A stretch of 33,891 nt of DNA from an uncultured Clostridia bacterium (GTDB taxonomy: Bacteria; Bacillota; Clostridia; Oscillospirales; Oscillospiraceae). The stretch spans positions 1 through 33,891 of the forward strand of contig CAMZHU010000003.1 in assembly GCA_947306975.1 (NCBI GenBank), given 5' to 3'. Every line of letters starts with the position of its first letter. The stretch's first letter is position 1. A program made the translations under genes and the position numbers. The notes under the pieces were generated by a model, which searched no databases, was not told the DNA's origin, and saw nothing but the letters and a program-made list of their open reading frames with translations. Of this stretch, positions 1 to 8,770 are shown piece after piece.

Positions 1-369
1 AAGCACGAAGGCGATGTCCTCGAGCGCGATTTCCACATCCATGTCGACCTCATCACCAACCATTTCGGCTGGCGTCTCAAATCATTCATCCTGTTCCTTG
101 GAAGGATACTATGTACCGTTACTTACGGATTTGCAGCTTATCTTTTTATAGCCAAGATCAACGACGCTACGAAATACTTCAAGGTAACCGACCTGTATCA
201 TATCCCCTATCAGTATATCTATTGGATATTCCTCGTGCTCCTTGCCATTTCGGCGGTCGTCTTCCTTTGGCAGACGATCATATACCTCATCGGGATCTTT
301 GTTAATTTTGACAAAGCCGATCCCAAGCCTGTGGCTGCCGAGACCGCCGACGTCACGGAGGGTGCATGA
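1..369 (+). CDS. TRAP transporter small permease (DctQ-like), C-terminal part, truncated by window start
   Basis: Open frame 1 from base 1 to TGA at 367-369; hydrophobic segments (FILFLGRILCTVTYGFAAYLFIAK, IYWIFLVLLAISAVVFLWQTIIYLIGIF); directly upstream of a DctM gene. Confidence 0.75.
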   Translation, partial: KHEGDVLERDFHIHVDLITNHFGWRLKSFILFLGRILCTVTYGFAAYLFIAKINDATKYFKVTDLYHIPYQYIYWIFLVLLAISAVVFLWQTIIYLIGIFVNFDKADPKPVAAETADVTEGA

Positions 370-409
370 TCATGTCTGGTTTTAAAGAATTGAAAGGGGG
401 AAACACGCT

Positions 410-1723
410 ATGACAGGCTTGACCGTAGGCATCCTCTCTATCGTCGTATTTCTGATACTTCTTTTCTTGGACGTTCCCGTTCATGTGGGAATGATGATTT
501 GCGGCGTCGTTTTCTCGATTTTCCTCGTAAGGACTCCGAAATCCGCTATTACTTTCCTGAGCGAAGCATTCTTCAGCTCGTTCACCAGTTATACCACTTC
601 CGTCATGCCGATGTTCCTGCTGATGGGAAGCCTTGCAGCCGAGTCCCGGCTCGGCGATGACCTGTTTGACTGCTTTGCCGCCGTCATAGGCCACAGGAGA
701 GGCGGCCTCGCCAGCGCGACCATGGTCGCATGCGCTGTGTTCGGAGCCATCTGCGGCTCCGCTGCCGCGACGACTGCTCTTATGTCCCGCGTCGCTTATC
801 CGCAGATGAAAAAATACAACTATAAGGAGACCCTGTCCTGCGGCGGCATTTCCGCCGGCTCGGCACTCTCCATACTTATTCCGCCCAGCATGTCCCTTAT
901 CATGTACGGTCTGACGGCTGAGGCGTCCATAAGCAAGTTGCTCATGGGCGGCATCCTCACCGGCGTCGTTCTGATGATCGTCTTTATAATCGTCGTAAAG
1001 ATCTGGACGATCATTGATCCTCATGTCGCACCGGCAAGCCGCAAATGCACCGGCAAAGAACGCTGGCGCGCTATCAGGCAGGGCGGCATCATAGAGATAT
1101 TCATCGTCTTTGCTCTTTCAATGGGCGGCATGTTCGCTGGCTGGTTCACTCCCACCGAAGCCGGCGTCGTCGGCGTTGCGGGCATGTTCATAGTTTCGCT
1201 CATATTCAAGCGTTTCAGCTTCAAGGTGCTGTGGAACGCGGTTCTCGATACCCTTGTCATGTCTGGCATGATGTACGTCATGATGGTCGGCGCGACCTGC
1301 TTCGGCAAGCTGTTCACCATCTCCGGCATACCGACGGCTATCGGAAACCTGGCAGCGAGCGCGCATCTGTCCAGCTTCGGTATCGTTATGATGATCACTC
1401 TCGTCTATCTGATACTCGGCTGCTTCATCGACTCCGTTCCGCTCGTGCTCCTCATGACCCCGATCTTCCTTCCCGTCGTAGAGATGGCCGGTTTCGATGC
1501 CATCTGGTTCGGCTGCTATGTCGTTGTCGTCATCAGCCTCGGCTCAGTCACTCCCCCTGTCGGCATGGCCTGCTATACCTGCGCAGGCATCGTACGGGAG
1601 GTGGCGGTAACGAAGATCTTCAAGGGTGCCATACCGTTCGACATAGGCTTCGTCGTGATGTGCATCCTGCTCGCACTCTTCCCGCAGATAGCCACATGGC
1701 TGCCGTCCCTTGTAATGGGCTGA
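410..1723 (+). CDS. TRAP transporter large permease (DctM family)
   Basis: 437 aa polytopic protein with DctM-like motifs (LFLDVPVHVGMMICGVVFSIF, GAICGSAAATTALMSRVAYPQMKKYNY, GGISAGSALSILIPPSMSLIMYG, FTPTEAGVVGV, TPPVGMACYTCAGI). Confidence 0.92.
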   Translation: MTGLTVGILSIVVFLILLFLDVPVHVGMMICGVVFSIFLVRTPKSAITFLSEAFFSSFTSYTTSVMPMFLLMGSLAAESRLGDDLFDCFAAVIGHRRGGLASATMVACAVFGAICGSAAATTALMSRVAYPQMKKYNYKETLSCGGISAGSALSILIPPSMSLIMYGLTAEASISKLLMGGILTGVVLMIVFIIVVKIWTIIDPHVAPASRKCTGKERWRAIRQGGIIEIFIVFALSMGGMFAGWFTPTEAGVVGVAGMFIVSLIFKRFSFKVLWNAVLDTLVMSGMMYVMMVGATCFGKLFTISGIPTAIGNLAASAHLSSFGIVMMITLVYLILGCFIDSVPLVLLMTPIFLPVVEMAGFDAIWFGCYVVVVISLGSVTPPVGMACYTCAGIVREVAVTKIFKGAIPFDIGFVVMCILLALFPQIATWLPSLVMG

Positions 1724-1777
1724 CCGCAGCATAAGTACTAATCTGCCAACTTAATGACTCTGATTTTGAAAGGAGAA

Positions 1778-1810
1778 GCCGGCAGCAGAATAACGATCCC
1801 TGCTGCCGGC
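1778..1810 (+). promoter_or_regulatory. Perfect 11-bp hairpin between an SD-like sequence and the start codon of the first oxidoreductase
   Basis: GCCGGCAGCAG (1778-1788) / CTGCTGCCGGC (1800-1810), 11-nt loop; GAAAGGAG at 1768-1775 lies just 5' and ATG 1821 lies 10 nt 3'. No T-tract follows. Confidence 0.6.
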
Positions 1811-1820
1811 TGATTTGCGT

Positions 1821-3812
1821 ATGAAATATCCTCATGTGTTCTCGCCGATCAAACTCGGCGGCATCTATTACAAGAACCGTATCTTCGCGGCGCCCAACGG
1901 CTTCCACCACCTGACCAGCGACCGCGCACCCACTCCGGAAGAGATCGCCTTCTTTGAGCGCAAGGCCATCGGCGGCTTCGCTTCCGTCACCATCGGCGAG
2001 TGCTGCGTCGACTCTGAACGCGGACTTGCTCATCCGCACATGTTCCAGCTCGACAACCCCCTCGCCTACTCCCGGTTCGGCGCTTATACCCGCGCCATAG
2101 AGCGTCACGGCGCCGTGCCGTCCGTCGAACTCCAGCACTGCGGTATCTTTGCCCACTACATCTATGAGACCGGCAGAAAACTCTACGGTCCTTCTGAAAT
2201 GTTCATCCCCGATGAACACAAGATCAACAACGACGGTGGCGACGTCTATCACTCTGAAGACGGTATGCGCCACATCTATGAGATGACCGAAGAGGACATC
2301 TACCGCATGATCGACAAATTCGCGAAAGCGGCTGCGTTCTCGCAGCGCTGCGGCTGCGGCTCCGTCATGATCCACGGCGGCCATGGCTGGGGCGTTTCCC
2401 AGTTCATCTCTCCCCGCTGGAACAAGCGTACCGACCGCTGGGGCGGAAGCCTCGAGAACCGCATGAGACTGCCTATCGCCATCTGCGACGAGATCCGCAA
2501 GCGCTGCGGCAAGAAGTTCGTCATCGAGTACCGCATGAGCGTCAACGAGTATCTCCCGGACGGTTACGGCATGGATGAGGGCATCGAGATCGCAAAGCTG
2601 CTCGACGGAAAGGTAGACCTTCTCAACGTCTCCTGCGGCGACCACGAGAGCCAGGAAGCCAATGTCCACACTCACCCGACAATGTTCGTTCCTGACGGTG
2701 TGAACGTATGGCTCGCCACAGAGGTCAAGAAGTACGTCGAAACCCCCGTCTCCTGCGTCGGCGGTCTCTGCGAGCCCGAGATGCTCGAAGAGATCATCGC
2801 CACTAAGAAGGCCGACGTCGTTCAGATCGGTCATCAGTCTCTTGCTGACCCCGACCTTCCGATCAAGGCCCGTCTCGGCAAGGAAGACGAGATCAATCTC
2901 TGCCTGCGCTGCAACAACTGCAACAGCTACGGTTTCCTGTACCGTCAGAGATCCTGCACCATCAACCCCGAACTCGGCTTTGAGTTCGACCTCAAGAATG
3001 ATGCACCCCCGAAGTTCAAGAAGAAGGTCCTCGTCATCGGCGGCGGCATGGGCGGTATGCAGGCTGCTCTTACCTGCGCTCAGCGCGGCCACGAAGTTAT
3101 CCTCTGCGAGAAGGAAGCACAGCTCGGCGGCATCCTACGCTGCGAAGACAAGGTCCCGTTCAAGAAGCGTCTTGCCGCTTATATGGACCGTCAGGAGCTC
3201 CTTCTGAACCGTGCCGGCGTCGAGATCCGCAAGAACGTCACTGTAACGCCCGAATACGCCAAAATAATCGGCGCTGATGCAATAGTAGTCGCTCTCGGCG
3301 CGACTCCGATAAAGCCCCCTATCCCGGGCATCGACGGCAAGAATGTAATGAGCGCTGAATACGCTTATGTACATCCTGAAGAAGTCGGTGAAAACGTCGT
3401 CATCCTCGGCGGCGGTCTCGTCGGGACCGAGCTCGGCATCTACCTTGCCATGCTCGACAAGAAGCCGAAGGTCATAGAGATGATGCCCCAGATGAACAAC
3501 GGCGGCAACGCCGGTCAGCAGAACGCCATCGAGGTCGAGATGAGACATCGCGGTGTCACCCTTGACTGCAACACGAAGGCTCTTGAGATCACCGACAAGG
3601 GCGTCCGCTGCGAGAATCCCGACGGCGAGATTTTCTATGATGCTGACACCGTCATCTACGCCGTCGGTCTGAAGCCCCGCTTCGAAGAGGCCAACGCCTT
3701 CTATGACTGTGCTCCGGACTTCCACCAGATCGGCGACTGCGTCGCTGCAAAGAACGTACAGTGCGCAACGATGGCAGGCTTTACAGCCGCAAGAATGATC
3801 GGCAGACTGTAA
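1821..3812 (+). CDS. Old-yellow-enzyme-type NAD(P)H:flavin oxidoreductase with [4Fe-4S] and FAD/NAD-binding domains (2,4-dienoyl-CoA reductase/BaiCD-like architecture), copy 1
   Basis: N-terminal OYE barrel (FSPIKLGGIYYKNRIFAAPNG, HGGHGWGVSQFISPRWNKRTDRWGGSLENR), Cys cluster CLRCNNCNSYGFLYRQRSCTINP, dinucleotide motifs VLVIGGGMGGMQAA and VVILGGGLVGTELG. Start taken at ATG 1821 rather than TTG 1815. Confidence 0.9.
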   Translation: MKYPHVFSPIKLGGIYYKNRIFAAPNGFHHLTSDRAPTPEEIAFFERKAIGGFASVTIGECCVDSERGLAHPHMFQLDNPLAYSRFGAYTRAIERHGAVPSVELQHCGIFAHYIYETGRKLYGPSEMFIPDEHKINNDGGDVYHSEDGMRHIYEMTEEDIYRMIDKFAKAAAFSQRCGCGSVMIHGGHGWGVSQFISPRWNKRTDRWGGSLENRMRLPIAICDEIRKRCGKKFVIEYRMSVNEYLPDGYGMDEGIEIAKLLDGKVDLLNVSCGDHESQEANVHTHPTMFVPDGVNVWLATEVKKYVETPVSCVGGLCEPEMLEEIIATKKADVVQIGHQSLADPDLPIKARLGKEDEINLCLRCNNCNSYGFLYRQRSCTINPELGFEFDLKNDAPPKFKKKVLVIGGGMGGMQAALTCAQRGHEVILCEKEAQLGGILRCEDKVPFKKRLAAYMDRQELLLNRAGVEIRKNVTVTPEYAKIIGADAIVVALGATPIKPPIPGIDGKNVMSAEYAYVHPEEVGENVVILGGGLVGTELGIYLAMLDKKPKVIEMMPQMNNGGNAGQQNAIEVEMRHRGVTLDCNTKALEITDKGVRCENPDGEIFYDADTVIYAVGLKPRFEEANAFYDCAPDFHQIGDCVAAKNVQCATMAGFTAARMIGRL

Positions 3813-3829
3813 GCGTAATCACTATCGAT

Positions 3830-3865
3830 CCGTCCGGGCTCATCAGTAGCCCGGACGGGTTTTTT
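3830..3865 (+). terminator. Rho-independent terminator-like hairpin between the oxidoreductase paralogs
   Basis: CCGTCCGGGCT (3830-3840) / AGCCCGGACGG (3848-3858), 7-nt loop, followed by G and TTTTTT (3860-3865). Confidence 0.88.
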
Positions 3866-3880
3866 AAAGGAGCATTTCAA

Positions 3881-5884
3881 ATGTACACTCTCAAATATCC
3901 GCATCTTTTCTCTCCCATAAAACTCGGCGGCATCTACTACAAAAACCGTCTTTTCGCCGCCCCCAACGGGTTCCACCATCTGACCAGCGACCGCGCCCCG
4001 ACGCCGGAGGAGATCGCCTTCTTTGAACGCAAAGCCATCGGTGGATTCGCGCAGGTCACCATAGGCGAGTGCTGCGTCGATTCCGAGCGCGGACTTGCCC
4101 ACCCGCATCAGTTCCAGCTCGACAACCCGCTCGCCTACTCACGCTTCGGCGCTTATACCCGCGCAATAGAGCGTCACGGCGCGGTGCCGTCTGTACAGCT
4201 TCAGCACTGCGGCATATTCTCACACTACATATATGAACACGGCGGAAAGCTGCTTGGACCGTCAGAGCTCTTCATTCCCGACGAGCATCGCGTAAACAGC
4301 GACGGCGACGAGGTCTTCCATCCGGAGGACGGGCTGCGACACGTATATGAGATGACCGAAGAGGACATCTACCGTATGATCGACAAGTTCGCAAAGGCTG
4401 CTGCCTTCGCCCAGCAATGCGGCTGCGGTTCCGTCATGGTACATGCGGGACACGGCTGGGGCATTGCGCAGTTCCTCTCGCCGCGTTTCAACAAGCGCAC
4501 CGACCGTTGGGGCGGCAGCCTTGAAAACCGCATGAGGCTCCTTCTGGCCGTCATCGAGGAGATTCGCAAGCGTTGCGGCAAGAAGCTCGTCATCGAGGTC
4601 CGTATGAGCGCCGACGAATACATGCCGCCTGATGGCTACGACATCTCCACAGGCATAGAGATCGCCAAGATGCTCGACGGCAAGGTCGATTTAATAAACG
4701 TCTCCTGCGGCGACCATGAGAGCCGCGAGTCGGCATGCCGCGCATTCCCGACTATGTTCGTCCCGGATGGCGTGAACGTACATCTGGCGACGGAGATAAA
4801 GCAGTTCGTAAATACACCCGTCTCCACGGTCGGCGGTCTCTGTGAGCCCGAAATGCTGGAAGAGATCATCGCGAGCGGCAAAGCGGATATCGTACAGATC
4901 GGTCACCAGTCGCTCGCAGACCCGGACATGCCCCTCAAGGCACGTCTCGGCAAGGAGGACGAGATCAATCTCTGTCTCCGCTGCAACAACTGCAACAGCT
5001 ATGGTTTCGTCTACCGTCAGAGATCCTGTACGATAAACCCCGAGCTCGGATTTGAGTTCGATCTCAAGAACGACGCTCCCCCTAAGCGCAAATGCCGTGT
5101 GCTCGTTATCGGAGGCGGTATGGGCGGAATGCAGGCGGCTCTCACCTGCGCGCAGCGCGGTCATGAGGTCATCCTCTGTGAGAAAGAAGCACAGCTCGGC
5201 GGTATCCTCCGCTGCGAAGACAAGGTACCGTTCAAAAAGCGTCTCGCCGCTTATATGGACCGTCAGGAACTGCTTCTTAACCGCGCCGGTGTAGAGATCC
5301 GCAAGAACGTCACGGTAACTCCTGAATATGCTAAGACGATCGGCGCAGACGCCATAGTTGCAGCTCTTGGCGCGACTCCGATAAAGCCCCCTATCCCGGG
5401 TATCGATGGCAAGAACGTCCTCAGTTCCGACTACGCCTATGTACACCCTGAAGAAGTCGGAGAGAATGTCGTCATACTTGGCGGCGGCCTCGTCGGCACA
5501 GAACTCAGCATCTATCTCTCCATGCTCGGAAAGAAAGCTACCGTCATCGAGATGCTTCCCCAGATGAACGACGGTGGCAACGCAGGCCAGCAGAATGCCG
5601 TTCAGGTCGAAATGCAGCGTCTCGGCGCGAAGCTTGACTGCAATACTAAAGCTCTCGAGATCACGGACAAGGGACTGCGTGCCGAAAACCCGGACGGCGA
5701 GATCTTCTATGAAGCTGACACCGTCATCTACGCTGTCGGTCTGAAGCCCCGTTTCGAAGAAGCTAACGCCTTTTATGACTGCGCTCCCGATTTCCATCAG
5801 ATCGGCGACTGCGTCGCGGCGAAGAATATCCAGTGTGCAACGATGGCAGGTTTCACGGCAGCCAGAATGATCGGCAAAGTCTGA
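3881..5884 (+). CDS. Old-yellow-enzyme-type NAD(P)H:flavin oxidoreductase, copy 2 (tandem paralog)
   Basis: Same architecture as 1821-3812 (HAGHGWGIAQFLSPRFNKRTDRWGG, CLRCNNCNSYGFVYRQRSC, VLVIGGGMGGMQ). SD AAAGGAG 3866-3872 supports ATG 3881 over the longer track ORF start at 3761. Confidence 0.9.
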   Translation: MYTLKYPHLFSPIKLGGIYYKNRLFAAPNGFHHLTSDRAPTPEEIAFFERKAIGGFAQVTIGECCVDSERGLAHPHQFQLDNPLAYSRFGAYTRAIERHGAVPSVQLQHCGIFSHYIYEHGGKLLGPSELFIPDEHRVNSDGDEVFHPEDGLRHVYEMTEEDIYRMIDKFAKAAAFAQQCGCGSVMVHAGHGWGIAQFLSPRFNKRTDRWGGSLENRMRLLLAVIEEIRKRCGKKLVIEVRMSADEYMPPDGYDISTGIEIAKMLDGKVDLINVSCGDHESRESACRAFPTMFVPDGVNVHLATEIKQFVNTPVSTVGGLCEPEMLEEIIASGKADIVQIGHQSLADPDMPLKARLGKEDEINLCLRCNNCNSYGFVYRQRSCTINPELGFEFDLKNDAPPKRKCRVLVIGGGMGGMQAALTCAQRGHEVILCEKEAQLGGILRCEDKVPFKKRLAAYMDRQELLLNRAGVEIRKNVTVTPEYAKTIGADAIVAALGATPIKPPIPGIDGKNVLSSDYAYVHPEEVGENVVILGGGLVGTELSIYLSMLGKKATVIEMLPQMNDGGNAGQQNAVQVEMQRLGAKLDCNTKALEITDKGLRAENPDGEIFYEADTVIYAVGLKPRFEEANAFYDCAPDFHQIGDCVAAKNIQCATMAGFTAARMIGKV

Positions 5885-5894
5885 TAATCACAAA

Positions 5895-5939
5895 ACAAGA
5901 AGAATCGGTGCTCTTTGACGGAGCACCGATTTTTCTTGT
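5895..5939. terminator. Terminator after the oxidoreductase pair
   Basis: ACAAGAAGAATCGGTGCTC (5895-5913) / GAGCACCGATTTTTCTTGT (5921-5939): 19-bp stem with a single mismatch/wobble and a T-rich 3' arm. Confidence 0.85.
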
Positions 5940-5964
5940 AATGCCTGCAAAACAGTGATAAAAT
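5936..5964 (+). promoter_or_regulatory. Candidate sigma-A promoter for degV-family gene
   Basis: TTGTAA (5936-5941), 17-bp spacer, TAAAAT (5959-5964). Confidence 0.45.
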
Positions 5965-6022
5965 GTAATAAATTGTTTAATATCAATACTGTTAGTCTAT
6001 CCGCAGAGAAAGGAACCCGCAC

Positions 6023-6868
6023 ATGAAGATCAAGATATCTGCCGACAGCACATGCGATCTCCCTTCCGAGATCATTGAAAGATATAATATAAGCATCATC
6101 CCGCTGTATATAATCAAGGACGGTCAGGCATACAAGGATGGGCTGGAGATAACCCCGGATGAGATCTTCCAGTACGTCGACAGCGGCGCCGGTATCTGCA
6201 GCACTTCTGCCGTCAATATATCCGATTACCACGACTGCTTTTCCGAGTACCTGAAAGAGTATGACGCCGTCATACACATAAATATCAGCAGCAAGTTCTC
6301 TGTATGCAACCAGAACGCGCTTGCAGCTGCGGAGGATTTCGAAAACGTATATGTGGTGAACTCCTACAACCTCTCGACCGGCAGCGGGCATCTTGCCATC
6401 GACGCAGCGCAGATGGCTGAGGCTGGGATGGATCCGAAGGATATCTATGACCGTCTGAACGAAAACGCAAAGAAGCTGGAAGTCAGTTTTGTAATCGATA
6501 CGCTTAAGTACCTCCGCAAGGGCGGCCGATGCTCGGCCCTGGCAGCTCTCGGCGCAAATGTTCTGAAACTCAAGCCCTGCATCGAGGTCAAAGACGGCGC
6601 TATGGGCGTGGGCAAAAAATACCGCGGAAACTTCGATAAGGTGATCATACAGTACGTTCACGACCGGCTCGCCGGCAGGACGGATATCGACCCCCGAAGG
6701 ATCTTCATCACCAATACGACGCATGTGTCCAAAGACATCATCAAAGCGGTGCGCGACGAGATAAACGCATGCCAAAAGTTCGATGAAATCTGCGAATCGT
6801 ACGCCGGCTGCACTATATCCAACCACTGCGGTACGGTCTGCCTGGGCATTCTCTTCTTTACTAAATAA
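6023..6868 (+). CDS. DegV family (EDD domain) fatty-acid-binding protein
   Basis: MKIKISADSTCDLPSEIIERYNISIIPLYIIKDGQAYKDGLEI...STSAVNISDY, LSTGSGHLAIDAAQMAEAG, TLKYLRKGGRCS, NHCGTVCLGILF typical of DegV. Confidence 0.93.
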   Translation: MKIKISADSTCDLPSEIIERYNISIIPLYIIKDGQAYKDGLEITPDEIFQYVDSGAGICSTSAVNISDYHDCFSEYLKEYDAVIHINISSKFSVCNQNALAAAEDFENVYVVNSYNLSTGSGHLAIDAAQMAEAGMDPKDIYDRLNENAKKLEVSFVIDTLKYLRKGGRCSALAALGANVLKLKPCIEVKDGAMGVGKKYRGNFDKVIIQYVHDRLAGRTDIDPRRIFITNTTHVSKDIIKAVRDEINACQKFDEICESYAGCTISNHCGTVCLGILFFTK

Positions 6869-6904
6869 CGGACGCTCAAGACAGGAGCACGCCATAAAGA
6901 AACC

Positions 6905-6935
6905 AACCGGGAAGCAATTGTGCTTCCCGGTTTCT
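6905..6935. terminator. Terminator between convergent degV-family gene and whiA
   Basis: AACCGGGAAGCA (6905-6916) / TGCTTCCCGGTT (6921-6932), ATTG loop. Confidence 0.75.
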
Positions 6936-6953
6936 GTATCCTTATGTCCGGTC

Positions 6954-7859
6954 TCAGCCGATGTTTTCGGCGATTTCGGTCAGTTTGCGGATCCTGTGAT
7001 TTAGACAGGATTTCGTTATGGGCGGCGTATGCGCCGCTGCGAGTTCCGACATGCTGTACTCGGGATTCTCCAGACGCAGCATTGCCGTCTCCCTCAGACG
7101 TTCAGGCAGGCTCTCGATACCGCTGTTCTGTCCGATCTTCCGTATGGCTTCCAGCTGCCTCTGGGCCGCATCGACGCTTTTCAGTACGTTCGCAGTGTCG
7201 CAGTTGACCTTCCGGTTCACGCTGTTTGTCATTTCCTTCTCTATCTTTGCGGACATAACGTTCATTGCGGACACAGGCGCTCCGAGAGTCGTGAGCATAT
7301 CCGCAATGGCTTCGCTCTGTTTGAAGTAGACTATATAGTTTCCTCCGCGGGATGTGCTTTTGGGCTCAAACCCCATGTCGAGCAGCATCGGAAATATCTC
7401 GCGGCTGACATTATAGTGGTCGGTCACGAGTTCCAGATGATACCTTTTCATGGGATCGGTCACAGAGCCGCCGGCAAGGAACGCCCCTTTGATAAAGCTC
7501 ACCCTGCAGCAATCCTCTTCCAGGACGCTGAGGTTTATATGGTGCGCCACAAGACTCGACCCTCCATATCCGTAGGTGTCGAAAACGCGCGCCAGTTTCT
7601 CCGGATCATTCATCGCGAACGTGACCTTGCCACGTTGTTCCGATACGTCGGGCAGAATGTCAAAGGTGATCCCAAATGCGCGTCTGAACAATCTCGGCAG
7701 TGCTCCGGCAAATTCACGGCTCTCTGTGATTATCCTGATCTCCTTAGAGGAAAAAGTATTGCAGTAAAGCAGTATTCCGTAGCACATGGCCACGCTGCAG
7801 CACTTCCTGTTGGTAAGCTCTCTGCAGATCTCCTCTTTTACACTGGATGAAAACGACAC
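6954..7859 (-). CDS. whiA: DNA-binding protein WhiA
   Basis: MSFSSSVKEEICRELTNRKCCSVAMCYGILLYCNTF..., KGAFLAGGSVTDPMKRYHLELV, C-terminal NPEYSMSELAAAHTPPITKSCLNHRIRKL; next to rapZ. Confidence 0.95.
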   Translation of the reverse strand: MSFSSSVKEEICRELTNRKCCSVAMCYGILLYCNTFSSKEIRIITESREFAGALPRLFRRAFGITFDILPDVSEQRGKVTFAMNDPEKLARVFDTYGYGGSSLVAHHINLSVLEEDCCRVSFIKGAFLAGGSVTDPMKRYHLELVTDHYNVSREIFPMLLDMGFEPKSTSRGGNYIVYFKQSEAIADMLTTLGAPVSAMNVMSAKIEKEMTNSVNRKVNCDTANVLKSVDAAQRQLEAIRKIGQNSGIESLPERLRETAMLRLENPEYSMSELAAAHTPPITKSCLNHRIRKLTEIAENIG

Positions 7860-7893
7860 GCCGAAACACCTCCTCCCGGCGCCGTTCCAATGA

Positions 7894-8751
7894 TCACTTA
7901 TCTATATCCCTGTGAAAACATTCCGCAGGGTATCCGAGTTCGTCCGCGATAGTCTTCACAGCCTCGGCAATTGCCACAGACCGGTGACGTCCGCCCGTAC
8001 ATCCGACGGCTATAACGAGGCACCGCTTTCCCTCCTCGACATATCCCGGCAGCAAAAACGCAATCAGAGGGGCAAGTTTATCAAGAAACGTGTCTGCCTG
8101 TCCGGATGAGAACACGTAATCGCGGACGGCGGCGTCTTGACCCGTTCCTTCCTTAAGTTCCGGCACATAATACGGATTCGGCAAAAAGCGTGCGTCCAGT
8201 ACTATGTCTGCATCGATCGGAATACCGTATTTGTATCCAAAAGAAACTATATTGACCGTTATCGGCTGTTTGTCATGCCTGTCTGAAAACAGCTTGTATA
8301 TACGTCTCTGCAGCTGTCCGAGCGTAAGGTCGCTGGTATCAACAATATAGTCGGCGCGCTGTTTTACCGGCGCCATCATAGCGATTTCCCGTTCTACGGT
8401 CCCGGCAAGATCGGCCCCCTCAGCGGACAGCGGATGCCGGCGTCTCGTCTCTTTATACCGCTTGACGATCGTCTCAACACTGGCCTCCACGAACAGTATA
8501 CGCGGCGCGCAGCCCATCTGGCCAAGATCGTCGCATACCTTGAACAGTTCACCGAAATCCTTGATCGTGCGGATATCCGTCACCAGTGCCACATGCTCGT
8601 AGCGTCCTCGGGAAGCGATACACAGTTCGGCAAATTTAGGCATAAGCGCAACAGGCATGTTATCCACGCAGTAATAGTCCAGATCCTCGAGTATGCCCGC
8701 GACCCGGCTCTTTCCCGCGCCTGACAGTCCCGAAATGATCAGTATGTCCAT
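7894..8751 (-). CDS. rapZ: RNase adapter protein RapZ (YvcJ)
   Basis: MDILIISGLSGAGKSRVAGILEDLDYYCVDNMPVALMPKFAEL, VSFGYKYGIPIDADIVLDARFLPNPYYVPELKEGTGQD, VIAVGCTGGRHRSVAIAE. Start set at the internal Met (8751). Confidence 0.96.
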   Translation of the reverse strand: MDILIISGLSGAGKSRVAGILEDLDYYCVDNMPVALMPKFAELCIASRGRYEHVALVTDIRTIKDFGELFKVCDDLGQMGCAPRILFVEASVETIVKRYKETRRRHPLSAEGADLAGTVEREIAMMAPVKQRADYIVDTSDLTLGQLQRRIYKLFSDRHDKQPITVNIVSFGYKYGIPIDADIVLDARFLPNPYYVPELKEGTGQDAAVRDYVFSSGQADTFLDKLAPLIAFLLPGYVEEGKRCLVIAVGCTGGRHRSVAIAEAVKTIADELGYPAECFHRDIDK

Positions 8752-8770
8752 CAATACCGTCCCCTTCCGG

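Noticed and set aside
1620-3092. 490-aa antisense ORF over oxidoreductase 1
   Set aside because: Composition artefact: antisense of a strongly supported OYE gene; no recognisable motifs.
4691-5797. 368-aa antisense ORF over oxidoreductase 2
   Set aside because: Same artefact; mirrors the antisense ORFs of the paralog because the sense genes are homologous.
1821-5884. Recent gene conversion between the two oxidoreductases
   Set aside because: The identical FAD-domain protein stretch carries many synonymous DNA differences, so purifying selection explains it better than recent conversion.
5888-6895. 335-aa minus-strand ORF over the degV-family gene
   Set aside because: Lies antisense to a clear DegV protein and has no family motifs.
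7029-7850. 273-aa plus-strand ORF over whiA
   Set aside because: Antisense shadow ORF of whiA.
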